64,000 nucleotides of DNA from an uncultured Aquimarina sp. (GCF_947492405.1 NZ_CANLMP010000006.1:186001-250000), one strand, 5' to 3'. Counted from the first letter of the stretch, positions 54,971 to 63,529 are shown. Notes: generated by a model not told the origin, from the letters alone. A program made the numbers and translations.

Positions 54971-55351
54971 ATGCTAACAAAAGAAACGATTGAAAATTTC
55001 ATCAGTTCGGTTGAAAAAGAGCCCCATGACAAGGTAATAGAAAAGTTTTATGCCGATGACGCATCAATTCAAGAAAATCAGAATAAACCTAGAGTAGGAA
55101 AAGAAAATTTAATTAAAAATGAACAAGGGATGCTGTCAAAAGCTTCAAGTGTAAATTCAAAATGTATTCGACCATTTTTCCAGATTGAGAATAAAGTCAT
55201 AATTAAATGGAAATTTCGATTTGAATGGAAAGATAATACAGTAACTGAAATTGAAGAATTAGCCTATCAAGAATGGGAAGGCAATAAAATCAAGCGGGAG
55301 CAATTTTTCTATGACCCAAAACAGTTCATTCCTAAGAAGAGAATAGAATGA
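54971..55351 (+). CDS. NTF2-like (SnoaL) protein
   Basis: A 126-residue soluble NTF2-like fold: EPHDKVIEKFYADDASIQEN, then QIENKVIIKWKFRFEWKDN and the C-terminal strands. Such small domains can be isomerases, hydratases or ligand-binding modules; no activity is evident. It is the first gene of the array and is followed by the palindrome at 55371. Confidence 0.75.
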   Translation: MLTKETIENFISSVEKEPHDKVIEKFYADDASIQENQNKPRVGKENLIKNEQGMLSKASSVNSKCIRPFFQIENKVIIKWKFRFEWKDNTVTEIEELAYQEWEGNKIKREQFFYDPKQFIPKKRIE

Positions 55352-55370
55352 TAAAATTGATAGAAAAACT

Positions 55371-55440
55371 GGCTACCACAATGTGTATGAGGTTCATTGC
55401 TAGCAAAAGCTGGCAACGCTTAATACACGGGCCGTTGGCA
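55371..55440. repeat. attC-like imperfect palindrome A
   Basis: About 70 bases after the NTF2 gene. An inner hairpin TTGCTAGC-AAAA-GCTGGCAA lies between outer arms GCTACCACAATGTGTAT and ATACACGGGCCGTTGGC. Two nested stems and this size recall integron attC sites, though the GTTRRRY core is not matched exactly (GTTGGCA). Confidence 0.5.
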
Positions 55441-55480
55441 GTAATTAAAACAAATAAAACTGAATAAGGAAATAACATTG

Positions 55481-55984
55481 ATGAACATTAAATTTTCTCA
55501 AATAAAAATTACCGAAAAGAAAATAGTTTTGGACTTGTTTAAAGAAGCAGCTATAAAAATCGAAAAAATGAATATTGACCATTGGCAATATTGGAAAAAT
55601 CCACCTAAAGAAAAGATTGAATGGATAGAAGAAGGAATAAAAAATAAAGAATTTTATTTTATAGAAAACACCGATTCTACCACTATCGGAATGGTTAGAA
55701 TTTTGAAGGAAGATTTATTGTATTGGGGTAAACAAAAGGAAAAATCTCTTTATATTCATTCATTGGTTGTTAAAGACAACAATGAAAATAAAGGAATTGG
55801 GAAAATCATACTTGAACAGATTAAAAATAATGCGAAAAATAAAGGCTATAAATATTTAAGACTTGATGCCGATTCTGAAAACCCAAAACTTTGCTACTAT
55901 TATGAAAAACAAGGATTTAAAAAGGTTGGAATAAAAGAATTGCCTCTTTCTATAAATAATCTTTATCAAAAGGAATTGAAATAA
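55481..55984 (+). CDS. GNAT-family N-acetyltransferase
   Basis: A 167-residue acetyltransferase. Fold motif A VVKDNNENKGIGKIILEQI binds acetyl-CoA (NKGIGK, the Q/RxxGxG/A equivalent), and YYEKQGFKKVGI marks motif B. Substrate unknown. Start is ATG 55481, just after an in-frame TTG. It is a single-gene unit between two palindromes. Confidence 0.88.
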   Translation: MNIKFSQIKITEKKIVLDLFKEAAIKIEKMNIDHWQYWKNPPKEKIEWIEEGIKNKEFYFIENTDSTTIGMVRILKEDLLYWGKQKEKSLYIHSLVVKDNNENKGIGKIILEQIKNNAKNKGYKYLRLDADSENPKLCYYYEKQGFKKVGIKELPLSINNLYQKELK

Positions 55985-55993
55985 AAAACTACT

Positions 55994-56112
55994 GCTAACA
56001 CCGAGTATAACTAATTGCTAAGATCAGGCTATTTTGTAAATATTCACCAAAACCAATAAGTTTAGTTGCATTTGGTAAAAAAATCGCAACTAATCATACA
56101 CAAAACGTTAGC
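55994..56112. repeat. Imperfect palindrome B
   Basis: GCTAACA (55994) to CGTTAGC (56112) are inverted ends, and the inner pair TATAACTAATTGC / GCAACTAATCATA also pairs imperfectly. It begins nine bases after the GNAT stop. The same sequence type, with ends in the order GC(C/T)AACA ... ACGTT, flanks other genes of this array. Confidence 0.65.
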
Positions 56113-56309
56113 GAACATAATTTACCTTTTTAGGAGATATTATACTAATTAAGAAAATAAAAAATAAATACAATAGATAACTATAATATATTAATTAAAC
56201 GTAGTAGCAACGATTCTGAAATTACAGTTTCTAAATATTTAGTTCTTGATTGTAGACAGTTGTTAAGATTAAAAATAATTGAAAGATACTGATATCTTTA
56301 AAATAGAAA

Positions 56310-57689
56310 ATGAATAATTACAAAGAGAATATAAGTAACTACATAAATGAAGCTCTTGCTTATTTGAAGAGGACTAAGAATATGTGGATAAAAGAAGTCC
56401 ACCCTGAGATTATTGAGCGATTTGAAAGCTGGGATTGGGAAGCTGATTTTGCAAAAATAGAGCAACGCTTGACTTCGGCATACCAAGAGAATACTTTTGA
56501 AGGAAAAATAGGTACAATCGCAATTAATTGGGATGACTTCTATAATAATGGTGTAACCCTTTATTTTGGTTCAGAAAATGAATATCAAGAATGGGGAGAT
56601 GAGGATTGGCTAGACTGGGAAGTTAATTTATCAGATATAGTCAATCAAGTATTTGAAGGTATTGATAGTTGGTACGATGAAATGGAAGTTGAGCTGGATC
56701 TTTTTAAGGATTTATTCTTAGGGCTTGTTGAAATAGCGGCTATCAATTCTGTAAAAACAGATGAATTTAAAAAACTAAAAAAGCAAGAAACCTACTTAAT
56801 ATCAAGTGCTTTATGGCATGACTCGGAGTACAACATGATTTTCAATTCTAAAGAACCTGTTGAGTATGAATTGATTCTTCGTAAGGAATATAAGGAAACT
56901 GAACCTGAAGTTTTAGATGAAGGTTATTATAAGATTTTTGGTGAAAAATATAAAGTTTCAACAAGATGGATTAGAGGTAATAGTACAAAAGTAGGAATAA
57001 TGCCTGAAGAAATTGGCCTATTTCAAAATGTAGAGGAGCTTCAAGCAAAAAAAGAATACTTAAAGAATCTTCCCGAAGCCTTATTTTCTTTAACTAAATT
57101 ACAGAATTTAGACTTGTCTCATAATAAATTAGAAACAATAAGTGATAACGTTATAAAATTGAAGAACTTAAATATACTCAATGTATCGAATAATAAAATA
57201 AGCTATTTACCAAGTTCTTTATGTGGTTTAGACGAATTAGAGCGATTAAATATTGACTACAATCAGCTTAAAAAGCTTCCTTCATTGGAGAAACTTCCAA
57301 AATTGGACTCATTGAGCGCCCATAATAATGAAATAGAGGAACTTTCAGAGCTCCCAGAAAGTCTGACTTGGCTCAATTTAAATACCAATAAACTGAGGCA
57401 GCTTCCAGTCTCTATTACCAAATTAAAGAATTTAAAAACCTTAGTATTGTCTAGTAATTTATTTGATTCTTTTCCTGAAGAAATTCTAAAACTAGAATCT
57501 CTAGAAAGTCTTGAACTTGGTGGAAACCCAATAGAGGATTTACCAAAAGAGCTTCTTTCTCTTCCAAATCTTAAAGAGCTAAGAATAATGCCAAACAAAT
57601 TTTCCATTGAAAAACGCAAAGAATTGAGAAAAACCTTTGGTAGTATTTTATTTGTAGGCTACGATTCTAGTGCTAACTCATTCATGTAA
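56310..57689 (+). CDS. Leucine-rich-repeat protein
   Basis: A 459-residue cytosolic protein. The first 230 residues are acidic and rich in Trp (NDWDWEADFAKIEQRL-type, DEDWLDWEVNL), without a recognised domain. From about 230 to 445 it carries some nine LRRs (LQNLDLSHNKLETISDNVIK, LSAHNNEIEELSELP, LESLELGGNPIEDLP). No signal peptide. LRR proteins bind partners; the ligand is unknown. Single-gene unit in the array. Confidence 0.82.
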   Translation: MNNYKENISNYINEALAYLKRTKNMWIKEVHPEIIERFESWDWEADFAKIEQRLTSAYQENTFEGKIGTIAINWDDFYNNGVTLYFGSENEYQEWGDEDWLDWEVNLSDIVNQVFEGIDSWYDEMEVELDLFKDLFLGLVEIAAINSVKTDEFKKLKKQETYLISSALWHDSEYNMIFNSKEPVEYELILRKEYKETEPEVLDEGYYKIFGEKYKVSTRWIRGNSTKVGIMPEEIGLFQNVEELQAKKEYLKNLPEALFSLTKLQNLDLSHNKLETISDNVIKLKNLNILNVSNNKISYLPSSLCGLDELERLNIDYNQLKKLPSLEKLPKLDSLSAHNNEIEELSELPESLTWLNLNTNKLRQLPVSITKLKNLKTLVLSSNLFDSFPEEILKLESLESLELGGNPIEDLPKELLSLPNLKELRIMPNKFSIEKRKELRKTFGSILFVGYDSSANSFM

Positions 57690-57706
57690 ATGAAATTTAT
57701 GAAATA

Positions 57707-57760
57707 GGACATAACACAAAATAAAAAGCATTAAAACCCATTTTACACTGACTGTTGTCC
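57707..57760. repeat. Weak palindrome C
   Basis: GGACATAACAC (57707) and GTTGTCC (57754-57760) form a short inverted pair, with partial pairing inside. Weaker than the other copies and possibly unrelated. Confidence 0.35.
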
Positions 57761-57776
57761 ATAATACTAAAAATGA

Positions 57777-58511
57777 ATGAACAAAACCATAATATTTTTA
57801 TTTTCTCTTATACTTTTGACAAGTTGTGTTCAATCACAATCGGAAAAAATTACTGGAAACCCAATCAATGATTTACCTGTTTTATTCGAAACCCAAACTG
57901 TGTCCGCTGATATTATGGACGGAATTAAGCACAATCCTCGTCAACTTGAACTAACTAAAAAAATTCAAAGTTCCTTACAAAATAACTGGGAATGGTATCA
58001 AGAATATATAAAGACTGTAAAAAAAAGAGAATCTTTGGTTTATCATACTAATTTCGGTATAACTAAAGAAGAATACGAGGAGTTTTTAAAAATATCTAAA
58101 GACATTCAAGTAGAATCCACAGGAAAAGAAGTGTTGGAAATTATTAAAGAAGATGATAAAATTAAATTTAAGGCAAACGGCAGACTTTCAATCTATAATG
58201 ATTTAACAATTGACATTGAGAATAATCAAGTATTATATAAAGAATATGTACTGCCATTTCTTGACAAAGTAAATATTGAGGATACTGATAACGGATTAAA
58301 AAGTAAATGGAAAGGATATAATTGGGCTTATGAATATCCTGTAATAACTGATGAAACAGATTTGACAGATTTGGATAATTTAAATATAACAATTGTTAGG
58401 TTTACAATTGGACAACTTGAAAAAAACGGAAAAATCTATATGAAAATTAAAGAACGAAAAATGGAAAGTGGTGTAAAAACAGTAGACAGTCAAATTCCAA
58501 TAATGTTCTAA
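57777..58511 (+). CDS. Lipoprotein of unknown function
   Basis: A 244-residue lipoprotein (LILLTSC, Cys17; MNKTIIFLFSLILLTSCVQS). The remainder is charged, with alternating helices and strands, and no recognised domain. It is a single gene between the LRR gene and a small unknown gene in the array. Confidence 0.65.
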   Translation: MNKTIIFLFSLILLTSCVQSQSEKITGNPINDLPVLFETQTVSADIMDGIKHNPRQLELTKKIQSSLQNNWEWYQEYIKTVKKRESLVYHTNFGITKEEYEEFLKISKDIQVESTGKEVLEIIKEDDKIKFKANGRLSIYNDLTIDIENNQVLYKEYVLPFLDKVNIEDTDNGLKSKWKGYNWAYEYPVITDETDLTDLDNLNITIVRFTIGQLEKNGKIYMKIKERKMESGVKTVDSQIPIMF

Positions 58512-58554
58512 AAGGCACTGTTACTGGTAACAAGTTCTGTATAAAACAGAGTTA

Positions 58555-58827
58555 ATGATTACTAAACCAAAAAGTTTGTGTTTTTCTTACCAAGGTGCTT
58601 TAAAAACTGTAAGATTTAATGTAGAAACTCTTGGAAATCATCACTCTGAGATTGCTAACAACTACACCACTGACAAAGAAAGCCTCACAGATCACAAAAA
58701 AAGAAGTTCTGTTCTAATTAATTTTGTTATGAATAAAGGATCGTACAAATTAAAAGATGAATTTACTTGGAGTTCTGATAAATGGATTGAACTCGCTTCT
58801 TATGAATACTCAATAAGTAAAAAATAA
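58555..58827 (+). CDS. Short protein of unknown function, possibly a remnant
   Basis: A 90-residue frame (MITKPKSLCFSYQGALKTVR) with no signal peptide, no membrane helix and no recognised fold. It may be the end of a longer protein whose beginning was lost, since strands such as ELASYEYSISKK look like a domain end. It is followed two bases later by palindrome E. Coding status is uncertain. Confidence 0.45.
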   Translation: MITKPKSLCFSYQGALKTVRFNVETLGNHHSEIANNYTTDKESLTDHKKRSSVLINFVMNKGSYKLKDEFTWSSDKWIELASYEYSISKK

Positions 58828-58829
58828 AT

Positions 58830-59000
58830 GCTAACAACTCATATATGATCATAGCCGCAAATTGATCAATCGAATGGTTCTTATATTTTTGACAAGGCGT
58901 AAAGTTTGCAAAACTTTAAAAAACAGCAACCAATACGCATAAAAATCGAAAACCAAGGTAACATTTTGCCCAGCTGCGACATAAATATTAAACGTTGTAA
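58830..59000. repeat. Imperfect palindrome E
   Basis: GCTAACAACTCATATATGAT (58830) and AAACGTTGTAACA (near 58990-59001) are inverted ends (TGCTAACAACTC against TGTTACAACGTT). Inside is GATCATAGCCGCAAATTGAT then CAATCGAATGGTT, which recurs in the copy at 62704. About 170 bases. Confidence 0.7.
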
Positions 59001-59018
59001 CACATTTAAAACAAATTA

Positions 59019-59633
59019 ATGAAGAAAGTATATTTATTACTTTTACTAACTTATGGTGTCTCTAATTATTCTCAAACTATAACAAAAGACGAAATCCAAA
59101 TATCTATTAAAAAGGCTAAACTTGTTGATAATGTAAGTGTAGTTGGGATTAGGCAACTTAAAGTCACAAGTAATAAGTTGAGAAAAGTAATGATAAAAAC
59201 AAAGATTAAATCCAAACCTGAGAATAAAACCAAACTCAGTGCTTTTTCTCTTGTAGATATAAAAAATAAAATTCGATATCGTTTAGCTGATTATAAAGGA
59301 TATACTGGAGTAATTGGCTACCCCGAATTAATCCCATATCGAAAAACAGAATTATTTAATAAAAAAGGCAAACCAATCCAATATGGAATACCTCCTTTTG
59401 ATAGAACGGAAAAAGACTTTTTCAATGATTATGACAAAAAAGGGTTCGTTAATTTTGAAGTACCAATAAATTTTGGAACAGCAAAGAATCCAAAAATGAG
59501 CGTATTGTATTTTGGTGAAACGAGTTATAAAAAATTTACTGCGGAATTGTTTTTTGCAATATTAGTTGAAAATACAGGACTTAATTATGAGCTATATTAT
59601 AAAGATGAAAAAATAGCTGATATAAAATTTTAA
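59019..59633 (+). CDS. Secreted protein of unknown function
   Basis: A 204-residue protein with signal peptide MKKVYLLLLLTYGVSNYSQ and a beta-rich, lysine-rich body (TSNKLRKVMIKTKIKSKP). No recognised family. It follows palindrome E by 18 bases and is a single-gene unit. Confidence 0.65.
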   Translation: MKKVYLLLLLTYGVSNYSQTITKDEIQISIKKAKLVDNVSVVGIRQLKVTSNKLRKVMIKTKIKSKPENKTKLSAFSLVDIKNKIRYRLADYKGYTGVIGYPELIPYRKTELFNKKGKPIQYGIPPFDRTEKDFFNDYDKKGFVNFEVPINFGTAKNPKMSVLYFGETSYKKFTAELFFAILVENTGLNYELYYKDEKIADIKF

Positions 59634-59824
59634 ATAAGAACGCTTTACAACATCATAAATAAAATCAGAGCAAAGTTTAGTACCAATCGAAAAGATCATT
59701 TCCTTTTACAGTGGTGCTGGATTTTTATAAATTAAACAAGAAATAAAAATGCACAGATAGATCAATTGGCTCAGGCATGCTTGCTTTGCTTCTAATCATA
59801 TTTAGCATCATAAACTATTTAAAA

Positions 59825-61318
59825 ATGAAAACAAATAAACTTCTACTTTTATTAGCCATACTGATATCAGGTATCTCCTATTCCCAATTAGATGGAAAAA
59901 CAATTAATAAAAGAGTTTCTAAACTAAAGAAAAAATATAAATACGTTTCTCAAGTCTCTAAATGTAATACGGTTCTTGTAGGAGAATATATTTATGGAGG
60001 TAATGATGGTGGCGGAAGAATTCCAAAAGGAATACAAAATATGAAACTGATCTCTTTAGAAAACAAAAAACTTCAAGAAGACACCAAACTAAAGTACGCG
60101 AAAGCTTTAACTTTAAATTATAAACAGGTAAAAGAATACAAACGACTTTACACAATTGAAGGAATAAATGGAAAAATTGGAGTTCTTGATTTGTGCGGTA
60201 ACGTAATTGTTGAACCTAAATATGATTTCATAAATCCATTTAATAAAGAAGGGCAAGCAGTTGCTTTTGTAAATAACAAAATAGATGTAGTTGACCTAAG
60301 TGGAAAGAGTATATTAAATGATCCTTTTAAATACTCTCTTAAAAAAGAGGATTTCTTTACCCCAAGAAGAACATCAAAGTATCTACAAGTAGTAAATAAT
60401 AACATCATTGTGGGTAATGATGAAGGGAATTATGCATTATTTAACATAACAGAAAACAAAGAGATAACTCCCTTTAAATATTCTTTTATATATCCTAACA
60501 TATTCGATCATACCAGAAAAAATGAAATAGGGTTTAAAGCTGTTTCTGAAGGTAAACAAACATTGTTAGATTTAACGAATGGAGAAGAACTATTACCTCT
60601 AACTTTTTACGAAATAGATGATTTTATAAGTATAGCCAATAAAAAATTCGTTAGAGGTACTATAGATAAAGAAGAAAAAACAAACGTCCTTGATATAATC
60701 GAAAATAAGTTTATATTTTCAGATGAAATTCATCTAAACAGGTTTAACAAAATAAAGCCCATAACGCAAAAATTATGGAATGTTGAAATTAGTTACCCGT
60801 TAGAAAAGAAAAACCAATATAATCCAGCTAACGGTAAATTAGGTTTATATGATACTGAAAAAAGTGATTTTGTAATAAAGCCTGATAAAAATATTAGTTA
60901 TATTGATCTGGTTCGTGATATTTTTGGAGATACATTGACAAATGCCTTAAAAATTTCGTATAAATCTAATGAAGGTAAACTTTATCTTATTTCGCCTTGG
61001 AAAGTTATTTTAGAATTTCAAAGTAGCGCCCCAGAATTTAAAAAGATTAAGCTTAAAAATGATACTAAAACCAATGAATTCTATTTGATGTCTGTTCAAC
61101 CTAACAGGAAGTCATCCAAAAAACTTTTTACTCTTTTTGATACCAAATGGAATAAAATTTTTGAAAACATACGAGCATATGCACCAAAGGTAAAAGAAGA
61201 TGTTTTTTATTTTTTCGAACGTATTAATTGCTCACCTTCTCCTTGCGAAAATGTATATACTGCTTATGATATTGATGGAAAACTGATTGGAGAAAAGCAA
61301 AAATACAAGATTGAATAA
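59825..61318 (+). CDS. WG-repeat secreted protein
   Basis: A 497-residue secreted protein with signal peptide MKTNKLLLLLAILISGISYS. WG-like repeats are seen as GKIGVLDLCGNVIVEPKYDF, NKIDVVDLSGKSI and GKLGLYDTEKSDFVIKPD. I take ATG 59825 over the in-frame ATG at 59777 because it begins with a signal peptide and avoids reading through the gap. WG-repeat proteins have diverse, mostly unknown roles. The gap before it (59634-59824) has no clear palindrome. Confidence 0.75.
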   Translation: MKTNKLLLLLAILISGISYSQLDGKTINKRVSKLKKKYKYVSQVSKCNTVLVGEYIYGGNDGGGRIPKGIQNMKLISLENKKLQEDTKLKYAKALTLNYKQVKEYKRLYTIEGINGKIGVLDLCGNVIVEPKYDFINPFNKEGQAVAFVNNKIDVVDLSGKSILNDPFKYSLKKEDFFTPRRTSKYLQVVNNNIIVGNDEGNYALFNITENKEITPFKYSFIYPNIFDHTRKNEIGFKAVSEGKQTLLDLTNGEELLPLTFYEIDDFISIANKKFVRGTIDKEEKTNVLDIIENKFIFSDEIHLNRFNKIKPITQKLWNVEISYPLEKKNQYNPANGKLGLYDTEKSDFVIKPDKNISYIDLVRDIFGDTLTNALKISYKSNEGKLYLISPWKVILEFQSSAPEFKKIKLKNDTKTNEFYLMSVQPNRKSSKKLFTLFDTKWNKIFENIRAYAPKVKEDVFYFFERINCSPSPCENVYTAYDIDGKLIGEKQKYKIE

Positions 61319-61335
61319 TATAGTTCATAACACGA

Positions 61336-61380
61336 ATGTATGAGTCAGAATCACCTAACCGGACATTACGACTCATACAT
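61336..61380. repeat. Palindrome G
   Basis: ATGTATGAGTC (61336-61346) pairs perfectly with GACTCATACAT (61370-61380), with a 23-base loop. It lies 18 bases after the WG-repeat gene and occupies the position of a cassette-end repeat; it may equally be a terminator. Confidence 0.6.
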
Positions 61381-61403
61381 AAATACTTAGCATTAATTGA
61401 GAA

Positions 61404-61705
61404 ATGAAATTGAAACATTCAAAATCAAAGGAAAAAACTCAAGAATTGGAAATCATTTCACTCTGAGTTTAAGAAAGAAATGAACTTTCCAGATTATTAT
61501 GGAGAAAATATGAATGCTCGGATTAACTGTGTTGACGAAATGACTGACAAACCAACTCTTTTAAAAATTGACAATGGAAAATACCTGAAAGAAAACGTAC
61601 TTAAGTTGTTTAACGCTATTCCGGACGGAATGCGGAGCTTTTGTAAATTATAGAAAAATAAAAGTCGGAGAAAAACTGAATTTGATAATAGCAACTGACT
61701 ACTAA
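61404..61705 (+). pseudogene. Barstar-family ribonuclease inhibitor, frameshifted
   Basis: Three frames together give a barstar-like protein. The middle frame reads SEFKKEMNFPDYYGENMNAR then INCVDEMTDKPTLL, where FPDYYGENxxA is the barstar hallmark. Early sequence (ETFKIKGKNS) is in a different frame, and the end (FVNYRKIKVGEKLNLIIATD) is in a third. At least two frameshifts, plus altered residues (R and N for usual W and D), show that it is broken. No barnase-type RNase is visible. It is directly followed, without gap, by the gene at 61706. Confidence 0.75.
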
Positions 61706-61981
61706 ATGAGAGAAAGTAAAACGTTAAAATGGATTTTTATTTCGGTTAGCGGAATTTTCATGTTTCTGATTAGTTTTACTCTAATTTATGATTTATTAAT
61801 TCCTGACATTTGTTATTATCACACTAATGAAATGAATTCTTTTATGAATCTTTTTTATAGTGCTGGAGGAGCCGACAACGGACATCCAAGTCCAAATTTA
61901 TTAAACTTTTTATTTTCGTTTTTTATTGGTGGAGTTTTAGGATATGGAATTTATAAAGCTGTGACAAATAAAACAAACTGA
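61706..61981 (+). CDS. Two-helix membrane protein of unknown function
   Basis: A 91-residue protein with two membrane helices (about 8-30 and 66-85) and a loop containing GGADNGHPSPN. I do not recognise it. It starts on the base after the barstar pseudogene stop, so both may be one original cassette. Palindrome H follows 13 bases after its stop. Confidence 0.55.
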   Translation: MRESKTLKWIFISVSGIFMFLISFTLIYDLLIPDICYYHTNEMNSFMNLFYSAGGADNGHPSPNLLNFLFSFFIGGVLGYGIYKAVTNKTN

Positions 61982-61993
61982 AAAACAACTACT

Positions 61994-62186
61994 GCCAACA
62001 CGGTGCATAAAACGTAGTTGATAACTGTAAATCGAGAGGCTTGTCTTTTATTTACAATAACTTCCAAATTCTTAATTTGGGTTTTAAAAGGAATACTTAA
62101 AAAATAAAATATAAAAACTCGGCTCTGTATTTATTCGAAAAGTTAGTGTTCTTTTACACGTTACGTTTTGTACACAAGGCAATTGT
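61994..62186. repeat. Imperfect palindrome H
   Basis: GCCAACACGGTGCATAAAAC then GTAGTTG (61994-62020) pairs with sequence around 62160-62186 (TACGTTTTGTACAC). It begins 13 bases after the stop in the phrase ACTACTGCCAACAC, like palindrome B (ACTACTGCTAACAC). About 190 bases. Confidence 0.6.
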
Positions 62187-62256
62187 AGTAAATTAATCAG
62201 ACTTTCTTAAGTTTTTTAAATAGGTAACCGATAGCAATATACTTCGTCATAAGTAT

Positions 62257-62595
62257 ATGAGATTAATTTTATACGGTTTAATATTACTAAATTGGGGACT
62301 TGTTCATTCTCAAATAACTAATTCTGAATTAATTGGAAAATGGATCATTAATGATGTACAATACAATGCTAAAATAATTTCTTGTGGACCTAATTCGGAA
62401 ACCCCATTTGAAATTGAAGCTAGATTAAAACGAGATTATATTGGAGCTTCAATAGAATTTCTCAGCACAAGAGAATTAAAATATAGAGATAAAAATAATT
62501 GTCTAGAAAGTGAAATAGGTTCAAAATCGTTTATTGATTTAAATGATTATAATTGGAGAATTTTAAATCAGGATAAAATTGAGTTTTTTGAATGA
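62257..62595 (+). CDS. Lipocalin-like secreted protein, probably truncated by TGA
   Basis: A secreted protein with signal MRLILYGLILLNWGLVHSQ and a lipocalin-like start (ELIGKWIINDVQYNAK). Coding ends at TGA 62593-62595, but the same frame continues with believable protein (SNNENPIKLTVKYDSGIIHI...) to a stop near 62720. A late strand with GKW-type partners is expected there. The short product is therefore probably the remains of a longer gene, or the TGA results from a substitution. Palindrome I overlaps the end. Confidence 0.5.
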   Translation: MRLILYGLILLNWGLVHSQITNSELIGKWIINDVQYNAKIISCGPNSETPFEIEARLKRDYIGASIEFLSTRELKYRDKNNCLESEIGSKSFIDLNDYNWRILNQDKIEFFE

Positions 62596-62703
62596 TCTAA
62601 CAATGAAAATCCGATAAAACTTACCGTTAAATATGATAGTGGAATAATTCATATTTACCTTGATTTTATCGGAATATTATTCATAATGGGGAAAAATAAC
62701 TTA

Positions 62704-62872
62704 TTGCAACACTATATATAGGATCATAGCCACTAAATGATCAATCGAATGGTTATGGTATTTTTGGTAAGACCCAATACTTACTAAATAAAAAATAGCA
62801 ATCAGTACACAGAAAACACCAATAGTTAGGTAGCATTTTGTATTGCTAGAACATACATCTTAAACGTTATCT
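62704..62872. repeat. Imperfect palindrome I
   Basis: TTGCAACACTATATATAGGA at 62703 to AACGTTAT near 62870. The segment GATCATAGCCACTAAATGAT then CAATCGAATGGTT matches palindrome E nearly base for base, and both end in AAACGTT. These two are clearly diverged copies of one element. Confidence 0.7.
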
Positions 62873-62908
62873 GATATTTAAAATAAACTTATCTAATTAA
62901 AACAAATT

Positions 62909-62937
62909 TTGTGTAACCAAAAAGTTTCATATATTTG
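62909..62937 (+). promoter_or_regulatory. Promoter of DUF4287 / SRPBCC / ArsR operon
   Basis: TTG at 62909-62911 and TATATTTG at 62930-62937 are spaced 18 bases, matching the Bacteroidota -33/-7 pattern (TTG, 17-23 bases, TAnnTTTG). Confidence 0.6.
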
Positions 62938-62938
62938 C

Positions 62939-62954
62939 GTAACCAATTAGTTAC
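62939..62954 (+). promoter_or_regulatory. Candidate ArsR-type operator
   Basis: GTAAC-CAATTA-GTTAC is an inverted repeat directly after the -7 box, with a similar GTAACCAAAAAGTTT at 62913 between the -33 and -7 boxes. ArsR-type repressors bind such elements over the start point. The partial ArsR gene at 63942 is in the same operon. Confidence 0.5.
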
Positions 62955-62969
62955 TTAATATAAAATATC

Positions 62970-63527
62970 ATGGCATTAGGACCAAAACAGATGGGCGAGG
63001 CAATAGTTCGCAATCTGAAAAACAAAACAGGCAAATCCATCAAGGAATGGATTGAAATTGTAGAGCAAACAAAACTTAAAGAAAAAAAAGAAATTATCGC
63101 ATTTTTGAAAAATGAAAACGGGCTTGGACATTTTCAAGCTCAAAAAATCTTTGAGCATTTTAGCGGTAAAGATAAGTATGAGGCCCCTTCTACGTTTGCT
63201 GACAAGATTTTTACTTCGAAAAAATCAAAAGAACTTTATCTTTTTGTAAAAAGCAAAATACTTGAAATGGAAACTGATATCAGGATTCAGCCATGTCAAA
63301 CTTATATTCCGTTCTACAGGAAAAATCAATTTGCCATTTTGACCAAATCAAAAAATGACGAAATCCTTTTAGGTTTAAACCTTCCTGAGGATTATGAAAA
63401 CACAAAGTTTTCCAAATCTTCTAACAAAGGTAGCATAAGAATCAACGCTCAAACTTTAATCAATAAAAAAAAGGATTTCGACCAGGAAATAATTTCTGCC
63501 TTATTAATAGCTTATCAAAACAATTGA
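62970..63527 (+). CDS. DUF4287 / DUF5655 protein
   Basis: A 185-residue protein. The N-terminal DUF4287 domain (about 5-70, AIVRNLKNKTGKSIKEWIEI and GHFQAQKIFEHFSG) is followed by a DUF5655-type domain (about 75-185, with RIQPCQTYIPFYRKNQFAIL), thought to be related to transport-like proteins. It heads an operon with a SRPBCC protein and an ArsR regulator. Function unknown. Confidence 0.85.
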   Translation: MALGPKQMGEAIVRNLKNKTGKSIKEWIEIVEQTKLKEKKEIIAFLKNENGLGHFQAQKIFEHFSGKDKYEAPSTFADKIFTSKKSKELYLFVKSKILEMETDIRIQPCQTYIPFYRKNQFAILTKSKNDEILLGLNLPEDYENTKFSKSSNKGSIRINAQTLINKKKDFDQEIISALLIAYQNN

Positions 63528-63529
63528 AA

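Noticed and set aside
58555..58827. Assigning the 90-residue frame to a known family
   Set aside because: No recognisable motif; reported only as an uncertain coding region.
54971..62872. Calling the array a true integron
   Set aside because: No integron integrase or attI in view, and the repeat ends do not match GTTRRRY, so only the resemblance is reported.
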